Position numbers and translations under genes: made by a program. A DNA stretch of 14,983 bases. It comes from Symbiodinium natans. Lineage: Eukaryota > Sar > Dinophyceae > Suessiales > Symbiodiniaceae. Below the pieces are notes generated by a model, which was given only the letters and a program-made list of their open reading frames with translations, had not been told where the DNA came from and did no database searches. The stretch covers positions 1 through 14,983 of the forward strand of contig CAJNDS010001530.1 of NCBI GenBank assembly GCA_905221605.1, written 5' to 3'. This document shows, one piece after another, positions 8,818 through 14,952 of this stretch. Positions within the stretch are counted from its first letter, which is position 1, and each line of letters starts with the position of its first letter.

Positions 8818-9104
8818 GCACCATTAGTACTATTAAGATGTACACGCATGAATACAATTATATTTCGTTCTCTTAGTAGTAATATTAGTATTATAATACG
8901 GGCTTATAGTACATTCACCATTAGTATTATATTTATATGCCCTTTTATTAGTATTATAATAAGGGCGCATTAATACAATAATAATATGCCCCATTAATAG
9001 TATTACAATTAGGATTTTATTATAATCGCGCGTGTATTTCATTTGTAATTAAATTAGACACGCGTGTGAACAATAATAATGGGGCTTGTAAGTCAATGGT
9101 CAAT

Positions 9105-9265
9105 ATGCTGCGTTCACTGATGATTGGTATGTTGGCGGCCTTTGTGTCAGAGAGAGCGTCTTTTATCTCTCGTTTTCATTCATACGCCCGGAAAATGCTG
9201 TAGAAAAAGAGAAACCAACCCGTGAGGAGATAATAGTAAAATCACCCGTTCATGCGTTATACCGT
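9105..9265. other. Non-repeat island, function unknown
   Basis: It contains GATGATTGGT (9119-9128), identical to 3385-3394 and complementary to 7966-7975. A small GAGAGA...TCTCTC hairpin lies near 9154-9178, and CCCGTGAGGAGATAA follows near 9228-9242. The last recalls an ACCGTGAGG-type LSU motif but has no further support. Candidate rRNA piece. Confidence 0.22.
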
Positions 9266-9649
9266 GTTGTCATTGTGTGCGTGAACTATATTATAATAAG
9301 CACAATTAAAATCTTTTGGGGGACTTTTTGCTACCTTAATACTAAATGGGCTAGTTAATAATATTATAGTGTTCTCTTCACTTTATTTCTTCAGCTTTCT
9401 ACAGACGCGTGCTATTACTTTCTTATATTTGTTCACGCATTTAATACACTTTATTATGCTGTCAGAGAGTGAGTGATGCATTAAGAGAACGAAGTAATAA
9501 TAAATCCCTGGAATTCCTTGTAAATTCATTTATTAAAGTTGTAGTGTTCTCTATTATTTTATTCGTTCGCTTTATTCATTTGTTCACGCACTTTATTCAC
9601 TTTATTCTTTATTATTCACTTCTTTCCATAGGTCTTGTGCTGCACCCTT

Positions 9650-9720
9650 CATTAATAGGACTTCTGGGGCGGTTTTTAATGAGAGATACAAGTGATGAAT
9701 GAACGGTGAAGCCCCAGATA
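9650..9720 (+). rRNA. Possible LSU rRNA piece, domain V P-loop (E. coli about 2245-2260)
   Basis: CTGGGGCGGT (9664-9673) equals the P-loop core that contacts the CCA end of P-site tRNA, in a non-repeat island. Against it, TCTGGGGC (9663-9670) also pairs perfectly with GCCCCAGA (9710-9717), so the match might instead be the arm of an unusual hairpin. The 40-base loop between them lacks the family A or B signatures. The assignment rests on ten bases. Confidence 0.35.
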
Positions 9721-10339
9721 TAGGATTGTTAAAGGTAAAACTACTGCCTCTTTAATATTGGGTTTCGCTGAGATTAGAGAAAGCATTAAGAGAAGCGAAT
9801 GCACCATTATTATAATTAGGGCGTCTTTTGTATTCATTATATTATTTACGCGGTAATATAATTAAACGAAGTGTGCGTTCATAAAATATTATTATCGCGG
9901 GAATAATACAATTTAATAATAGAATGGGGGAAAAATGCGTTCATATCTTATTCTTGTCGCGTGAACGCAATAAAATATACTAAAAGACCCTACAAAATAA
10001 TAATACAATTTAATATTAAATGTAAAGGGGAAAATAATAAATAATAAATTGGGGGATTCATGCGTTCTCTTAATATAATAGGAAAGGCATGAATACTATG
10101 AGTGAAGGAGTTAACTTCGTGAAGATAATACGAAGTGAGTGAGCAATGTTGGGCGCTTCGTTCGCGCGCTTACTCGCTTTCCCTTATAATATAGTTCTCT
10201 TCACTGTAATTCTAATGGATTTATTATTAAAATATCCCGGGCCATTAGTATTATTATTAAGGGGTTTATAAGGGGGCCACAAAGTACTATTAATATTGCA
10301 CCCTTATAATACTATAATTCTAATGTTTACTGGTGATGG

Positions 10340-10364
10340 ACGGGCTAGTAAATAGAACGCCCGT
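10340..10364. repeat. Family A hairpin
   Basis: ACGGGC (10340-10345) pairs with GCCCGT (10359-10364); 13-nt loop, the shortest noted. Confidence 0.75.
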
Positions 10365-10434
10365 ACACTTATAATAATAGGACTTTTGGTACGTCCAGCC
10401 CAGGCGGTAACTCTATTATTCATTTAGTTCGTAT

Positions 10435-10469
10435 CCCGGGCTTATTTAGTATTTTATTATGTGCCCGGG
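10435..10469. repeat. Family A hairpin
   Basis: CCCGGGC (10435-10441) pairs with GCCCGGG (10463-10469). Confidence 0.84.
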
Positions 10470-10555
10470 GAATATTACATTAAAGGACCTATTCATGAAG
10501 GTAATGATTGGTGCGTGTGGTCAATAATACGTCCAAAAGGTTGTTTCGTTCGCAT

Positions 10556-10594
10556 AATAATATAGTTCACGCGCTCACTTGTAACTCTATTATT
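10556..10594 (-). repeat. Family B hairpin, minimal loop, reverse orientation
   Basis: Arms AATAATATAGTT and AACTCTATTATT (11 of 12 pairs) around CACGCGCTCACTTGT. Confidence 0.75.
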
Positions 10595-10724
10595 AGTGCT
10601 CTCTTGTTCCGTTCATACGTTTCATTCATGCGTTTCATGCGTCATTCACTGCGTTCTTTCCTTATAAACGCACTCATTCACGTATTCTCTTCTCTTTATT
10701 CACTAATAAAATACACGGTTAGTA

Positions 10725-10800
10725 CTAACAGAGAGTGACAGATGGTGGATTTACTGTGTGGAGAACCTGTTGATGGTGGTCTGTCCGTGGGCTTCGTTCA
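10725..10800. ncRNA. Non-repeat island sharing GGAGAACCTG with 14225
   Basis: TGTGGAGAACCTGTTGATGGT (10753-10773) resembles the 14222-14242 island proposed as an SSU 3' piece. GACAGA near 10737 and TCTGTC near 10782 can close it into a hairpin. It may be a diverged or partial duplicate of that piece. No coding potential is supported. Confidence 0.25.
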
Positions 10801-10871
10801 TAATATTATTCGCGCTTCACGAAGTTCATTGCAATAATATTATTCTCTTCACACTCTATTATTCTATTCTT

Positions 10872-10906
10872 ACCGGGCCATGAAGTGAATATAATATAGG
10901 CCCGGT
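10872..10906. repeat. Family A hairpin
   Basis: ACCGGGCC (10872-10879) pairs with GGCCCGGT (10899-10906), 8 bp. Confidence 0.85.
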
Positions 10907-10932
10907 TATAATTAATAAAATAGTATTATGTG

Positions 10933-10963
10933 ACGGGCCAATAAGAGAATTAGTACGGCCCGT
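10933..10963. repeat. Family A hairpin
   Basis: ACGGGCC (10933-10939) pairs with GGCCCGT (10957-10963); 27 bases after the previous A element. Confidence 0.84.
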
Positions 10964-11053
10964 AGAAATAGTAGTATTAGTGTGTGTAAAAAGCCCCAAT
11001 AAAATACTATTAATAAAGGGGGCTTTTACTTCATTCTCTCCATGTAATACTAC

Positions 11054-11139
11054 GAAGAGAGCTCATTTTCATATTAATTACAAAGAAGCGAATGAAATAA
11101 GCGAATGCGTGAATTAATATGAAAAGGAGAGAACGAAGT
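11054..11139 (+). repeat. Family B hairpin with the same flanks as 44-125 but different arms
   Basis: The left flank GAAGAGAGCTCATTTT (11054-11069) and right flank AAAAGGAGAGAACGAAGT (11122-11139) equal 44-59 and 108-125. The arms between are TTTTCATATTAATT (11066-11079) and AATTAATATGAAAA (11112-11125), 14 bp perfect, in place of the TAATAGTATT arms of the other copy. Confidence 0.88.
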
Positions 11140-11152
11140 ACACGAAAACCCC

Positions 11153-11220
11153 TATAAAATACCTAATAAATACATAATAAATCCCTAATAAAATACTAAT
11201 AAAATAATAGTGGGTTTTTG
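11153..11220 (+). repeat. Degenerate CTAATAAA tandem inside a hairpin
   Basis: Several CCTAATAAA/ACTAATAAAA-like units lie between AAAACCCC and GTGGGTTTTT, which can pair. Probably slippage within a hairpin loop. Confidence 0.55.
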
Positions 11221-11313
11221 GACGTCTTTTAACGGGCTACTAATTTAGTATATTTTCATGCGTAATCCTTATAAAATATACTAAATTATAAGCCCTTACA
11301 ATATTATTATTAT

Positions 11314-11343
11314 CGCGGCTTCACGAATAAACTTATTGCCGCG
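11314..11343. repeat. Family A-like hairpin at the cob 3' end
   Basis: CGCGGC (11314-11319) pairs with GCCGCG (11338-11343). The cob stop codon (11335-11333) lies in the loop. Candidate 3' end or processing signal of cob mRNA. Confidence 0.85.
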
Positions 11344-12439
11344 TGTACAGATAATAGAATAATAGAGCGAATATACTGAGCGAAAGAACACACCAGAAAA
11401 TAAGAAGATAATAATGTAATGTCAAGATACGACCATAAGATAGAAAGTTGTCTACAGGAAATTGACCACCTATCCAAATAAAAGAAAAAAGTGAAAGAAA
11501 CCAAAAGCACAGATAAAAACCATTAAATCTACTGGACGTCTTAATTATAAAATAGAATGACATTGAAAGACTTCTCATAAAGTAAAATAGGATGAAGATA
11601 GAAGTAAATAAGATAATGAATCCTGCATTTTTATTTGGTACAGCTTTTAACATAGCATATTGGCATAAGAAATACCATTCAGGTACTATATGTAAAGGAG
11701 TAAGTAATCCACATGCTTCTAATGCATTATCTGGATGTGAGAAAGAAGAGAAGCCGAAATGAATTTGAAGAAGATATAGATAGAGAATTAATATCTTTCC
11801 ATAGAAATCTTTACTAATAATGAAAGGAAAAAATGCTATTTTATTATTAGTGGAATTCCTTAAAGGATTATTAGAAGATAGAAAATGTAGATTAAAAATA
11901 TGAAAAAGAAGAAAAGCACAAAGAAGAAATGGAAATAGAAAATGAAAGACAAAGAACCTCTTTAATGTTGGATTGTAAATATAATGTCCTCCACAAAGCC
12001 ATTCTATTAAAGATGGAAATGGAGATAATAAATTTGTAATTACTGTAACTCCTCATAAACTCATTTGTCCTAAAGGTAAAACATAACCCATAAATGCTGT
12101 TCCCATTAAGAAGAAGTAAATAATAATTCCAGAAAACCAAGTATTTGGATTATAAAAATATGAAGCATAAGATATAGCTCTTCCAAGATGAAGAAATATA
12201 AAAAGAAAGACAAATGATACACCATTAGAATGAAGATAACGTAAACACCATCCATAATATATTTCTCTAATTAAAAAGAAAAGAGAAAAATATGCTGAAT
12301 TAATATCTGATGTATAATGTAAACCTAAGAAGATTCCTGTAATAATTTGTAATAAAATAGTAATTCCTAATAAAAAACCAATATTCCAAAAATAATTTAT
12401 GATCAAAGGACAAGGATATGATTGTAAATGAGATTTCAT
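11333..12439 (-). CDS. cob: Cytochrome b (TGA = Trp)
   Basis: Membrane core of complex III; it carries the Qo and Qi quinone sites and hemes bL and bH. From ATG at 12439-12437 it encodes 368 residues, normal for the family. Heme ligands are His70/His84 (RYLHSNG, FLHLGRA) and His166/His180 (VFHFLF, LFHIFNLH), both pairs 14 apart as expected. The Qo PEWY motif is at 253-256. Codon 129 is TGA (12055-12053) in GQMSL-W-GVTVITN and must be Trp; the frame is then open to TAA 11335-11333. The usually invariant Trp before GQMS is Leu123 (TTA). I chose ATG 12439 because it places the start just before the conserved YPCP. Upstream in-frame GTG 12466 or ATA 12475 are possible, but that stretch resembles decayed repeat. 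The stop lies in the loop of a G/C hairpin. The gene is opposite in strand to cox1. Confidence 0.97.
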
Positions 12440-12487
12440 TAGTAATACAAAATATGCTGCATTCACTTTGTTTATGAGTTTATTATT

Positions 12488-12520
12488 ACGGGCCCAATTA
12501 TATAGTAAGTACTAGCCCGT
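12488..12520. repeat. Family A hairpin upstream of cob
   Basis: ACGGGC (12488-12493) pairs with GCCCGT (12515-12520). It ends 48 bases before the chosen cob ATG, mirroring the hairpin at the cox1 5' end. Confidence 0.82.
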
Positions 12521-12560
12521 ATTATTACTATTATTACGCACGGGCCCGTATTATTAGTAA

Positions 12561-12680
12561 AATACCAGGTGAAGAGAACAACCATCACCAAGATACTAAA
12601 TTAGGTTCTTTGTGGTTATCCTATAGAAGTAGTACGTCCCGGTTCATAGGATAGCCTCAATGATATGGTTGTTGCGTTCA
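12561..12680. ncRNA. Structured non-repeat island, candidate rRNA piece
   Basis: Nested perfect pairings suggest a folded RNA: ACAACCAT (12578-12585) with ATGGTTGT (12665-12672), and inside it TATCCTAT (12617-12624) with ATAGGATA (12646-12653), the latter extended by GG/CC across one mismatch. The sequence lacks the loop signatures of the hairpin families. It does not match any rRNA block I can name; strand unknown. It sits just upstream of cob (which reads leftward), beyond hairpin 12488-12520. Confidence 0.4.
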
Positions 12681-13061
12681 TTTAGTATATTAAAAGGCTT
12701 TGTAAAGAATAAAATGATGCACGAAAGCCGAAATAATATAATGAACGCAGCATTTACACGATTTTAATGCGTACACGTGACAGTAAATTTAATATGAAAG
12801 GAATGAATGAGTGAACGCATTAAAATATAGTAAATTCGCTTCTTTCTTAACCTTGTATTATTATTAGGATGAAAATATAATTGCAATGAACTTTATTAAT
12901 GCGTTCACACACGGCTAGTTCGTACGCTTCACGCTTCGTATTATCTTCACTAATTAAGTACTAAGTGAACACATGGGCGCTTCGTTCATTATTATCACTC
13001 GTTTCACGCAATCGTTTCACTCTTTGTAAACGCGTGATTCTAATTCACTTCGGCTTTTTAT

Positions 13062-13095
13062 CCCGTGCGAACTTAAAATATAATTAATGCACGGG
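13062..13095. repeat. Family A hairpin
   Basis: CCCGTGC (13062-13068) pairs with GCACGGG (13089-13095). The loop ACTTAAAATATAATTAAT is shared with 2344-2380 although the arms differ. Confidence 0.85.
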
Positions 13096-13171
13096 GCTCT
13101 TATTAATAGTACTAATATGCTCTCTGGGACTTCCAGGATGATACAATTTCTAGGTCAGTGATTCACCTTTC

Positions 13172-13230
13172 GGCAGTCACCGGGGCTTGGAGAACGTACT
13201 ATAACCGTGTGCTGAGACAGTAGATTATAA
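13172..13230 (+). rRNA. Possible LSU rRNA piece, domain V (E. coli about 2572-2595)
   Basis: GCTTGGAGAACGT (13185-13197) followed by GAGACAGT (13214-13221) recalls the bacterial GCTGGGTTTAGAACGTCGTGAGACAGTT block around U2585, but about ten extra bases lie between the two halves. The 5' end (13172-13184) is perfectly complementary to 7775-7787. It lies in an island without the hairpin-loop repeats. It could equally be another rRNA piece. Confidence 0.35.
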
Positions 13231-13255
13231 CCTTCACCAGTAAACTAATAACTAT

Positions 13256-13285
13256 CCCGGGCTAATATTAATACTACTGCCCGGG
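13256..13285. repeat. Family A hairpin
   Basis: CCCGGGC (13256-13262) pairs with GCCCGGG (13279-13285). Confidence 0.84.
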
Positions 13286-13315
13286 GTAATATTAAGAGAA
13301 CAAGTTAATGATTAC

Positions 13316-13359
13316 ACTATGAAATTACTATTAAATATACTATGAAATTACACTATTAA
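13316..13359 (+). repeat. Short tandem repeat, period 23
   Basis: ACTATGAAATTAC occurs at 13316-13328 and again at 13339-13351, each followed by a TATTAA-type run. Confidence 0.7.
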
Positions 13360-13454
13360 TAATATGAAGTGAGCACTATGAATGAATGAGTACACGCGTG
13401 AATAATTATATTACAAGTGTACGAAATGAGTGAGAGAGCGAACGGCCCCAACAA

Positions 13455-13497
13455 CAGGATATGTGAACCAGACCGTGAGGCAAGGGTGTGAACGTAT
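13455..13497 (+). rRNA. LSU rRNA fragment, domain I (E. coli about 447-480)
   Basis: GTGAACCAG at 13462-13470 followed by ACCGTGAGG-like sequence and CAAGGGTGTGAACG matches the bacterial block GTGAACCAG-TACCGTGAGG-GAAAGGCGAAAAGAAC with few changes. This is among the best conserved stretches of domain I. Flanking islands do not extend the match convincingly. The 3' side meets a long nested hairpin (13497-13589). No ORF or repeat explains the match. Chance similarity is possible for a 30-base match but unlikely. Confidence 0.62.
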
Positions 13498-13589
13498 GGG
13501 CGAATATAATTCCTTAAAAGCCCATATTATAATGGTAAACTTGTGCACGCATTATAATTGTATGGGCTTTTTAGGAAATTCGCCCATGT
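13497..13589 (+). repeat. Long nested hairpin after the LSU domain I piece
   Basis: Three successive helices share one axis: GGGCGAA with TTCGCCC, AAAAGCCCATA with TATGGGCTTTT, and ATTATAAT with ATTATAAT, with small internal loops. The inner loop GTAAACTTGTGCACGC is of family B type. Confidence 0.8.
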
Positions 13590-13777
13590 GTTCACGCGTG
13601 TACGAAAAAGCCCAAATTTTATTATTAAATTCGTGCGTCTTTACACTTCGTTTCATTCCTTACAATTTAATATAAAATTATATGGTCTTTTTATCTTATT
13701 ACCCCGGGCGTCTTTATTATATTATTATATTCCCGGGACATAATACTAAATCCTCATATTATTCTCTTCATGCATCC

Positions 13778-13812
13778 CGCGGGCAATTTTACTATTTTAT
13801 TATGAGCCCGCG
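13778..13812. repeat. Family A hairpin
   Basis: CGCGGGC (13778-13784) pairs with GCCCGCG (13806-13812). Confidence 0.84.
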
Positions 13813-13984
13813 ATAAGAGAATAATAGTATTATAGCACGCGTGAAAAGAACTTACTGCGTGCATAATTAGTGTAAGGGCTAGTAATAAAGTAATAAGATG
13901 TGAACTAGCCCGTATGAATATTTTAATGGCGTTTTGTAATGAATGAAAAGGAAGCACGAAAACGCCCATTAAAATATTAACGCA

Positions 13985-14085
13985 GTGAGACAGGATTTTG
14001 GAAGAGGAAATCATTTGTAACCGCTAGAAAGAACTGGGTGATGAATCCAAGGGTCTAGAACTGTGGGCAAAAGACCTAAATTTTA
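13985..14085. other. Non-repeat island, function unknown
   Basis: About 100 bases without hairpin-loop repeats. GAATCCAAGGGT recalls LSU CCCAAGGGTATGGCTG (E. coli about 2542), but the TGTTCGCC A-loop that should follow is absent. CTAGAA occurs twice about 25 bases apart. Unassigned; possibly an rRNA piece. Confidence 0.2.
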
Positions 14086-14160
14086 TATTCAAAATGGAAT
14101 GCGTGCGTCCTTGCGTCCTTACCATTACATTTAATATTAAAATTAAGGGCTTTTGGGAAG

Positions 14161-14245
14161 GTTAACCAGCTATACTACTAAGGGCTCAATGGTCATGATT
14201 CCAAGGTGTTACACGGTTATAGCTGGAGAACCTGATGTTGGTACT
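14161..14245 (+). rRNA. Possible SSU rRNA 3'-end piece (helix 45 region)
   Basis: CCAAGGTGTTACACGGTTATAGCTGGAGAACCTGATGTTGG (14201-14241) resembles the 16S 3' end CAAGGTAACCGTAGGGGAACCTGCGGTTGGATC. A partly similar core, TGTGGAGAACCTGTTGATGGT, occurs at 10753-10773. However, CCAGCTATA (14166-14174) forms a perfect 9 bp pairing with TATAGCTGG (14218-14226), which would compete with a canonical helix 45. Treat this as a structured RNA candidate with a tentative SSU label. Confidence 0.3.
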
Positions 14246-14325
14246 TCGTTCGTACGTGCTTATAATAATATTATTGCGCGCTCTCATAATTTTATTGTAA
14301 TCACTTCTCTCTACGTAATAATAGT

Positions 14326-14359
14326 ACGGGCCAGTGAATAAAAGTACTATTTGGCCCGT
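14326..14359. repeat. Family A hairpin
   Basis: ACGGGCC (14326-14332) pairs with GGCCCGT (14353-14359); same arms as 4733, 7671 and 10933 but a different loop. Confidence 0.84.
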
Positions 14360-14627
14360 TAAAATACTTCGTTCATATAATATTAGGGGGTTTTCCGGGC
14401 TGTTGGACCACACATTCATTTCTTACCGGCGGTCTTCCTATTAAAAGACGTGAGCATGCGAACGAAGTTAGTTCGCGAATTAAAAGAGTTGTGTGCGTGC
14501 TTTTATGCGCCCGTAATGAGTGTTTTTATTGGGGCGCACATTATGCCGCACGAAAGAAAGAAAAGAACTGTGCGGCCACAACATTATTCTATTATTTACT
14601 CCTTTTCATACTTCTGTTCTCTTCATA

Positions 14628-14665
14628 ATAATATTATTACAAGCGAAGCGCGTGAATAATATTAT
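14628..14665 (+). repeat. Family B hairpin, minimal 16-nt loop
   Basis: Arms ATAATATTATT (14628-14638) and AATAATATTAT (14655-14665), 11 bp, around ACAAGCGAAGCGCGTG. Shows the minimal loop plan ACAA...CGTG. Confidence 0.82.
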
Positions 14666-14794
14666 GTGAAGAGAAAAAGAAGAGAGAAAAGGGCCTATAT
14701 TAATATTACGAAGTGACGCGTGCATTCTTTACCTTCACTTCGTACTATTAATATAGGGGCTATAAGTGAATAAGTGAACGAAGTAAACGCATTC

Positions 14795-14952
14795 ACGGAC
14801 GGATTCTAGGGCAGAGTCAGTAGTTCTTGGACTGGAACCGCCGGGCAGTTAAGGTGTCATGAGATTGATGGTGTACGAAAGGAAAAGTAAAGGTTAACCG
14901 CTCTCTCCCTGTCACCTAACCTCTATCTCTAGCTCCTGTTAACCCCTAGAAA
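14795..14952. other. Non-repeat island near the window end
   Basis: It contains GGATTCTAGGGCAGA (14801-14815, shared with 7714-7729), GGTTAAC (14893-14899) able to pair with GTTAACC (14938-14944), and CACCTAACCTCTATCTCTAG (14913-14932, shared with 7340-7360). No ORF. Probably holds rRNA pieces, unassigned. Confidence 0.25.

Larger units (their letters stand above)
6313..11313. repeat. Repeat-dense non-coding block between cox1 and cob
   Basis: No credible protein gene. It has the same hairpin architecture as the first block. Non-repeat islands near 6395-6570, 6785-6870, 7165-7402, 7711-7800, 7915-8075 (LSU rRNA), 9105-9265, 9640-9760, 10500-10545 and 10725-10800. These are where I would look for more rRNA pieces. 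Confidence 0.7.

Noticed and set aside
9469-9702. 77-codon open frame and possible cox3 fragment
   Set aside because: No cox3 motifs; it overlaps the P-loop-like LSU match and repeat strings. No cox3 was found anywhere in the window, including when TGA is read as Trp by eye, although I could not scan all frames exhaustively.
9978-10000. AAAAGACCCTA as the LSU 2060 region
   Set aside because: Matches only about 11 bases and sits in a hairpin arm context like other ATACTAAAAG(A/C)CCC arms nearby.
11892-12140. 82-codon open frame on the minus strand
   Set aside because: Out-of-frame shadow of cob.
4746-12439. Nuclear copy of mitochondrial DNA (NUMT)
   Set aside because: Both genes are intact with all metal ligands and each needs only TGA = Trp, which is expected of functional mitochondrial genes, not of decaying nuclear copies.
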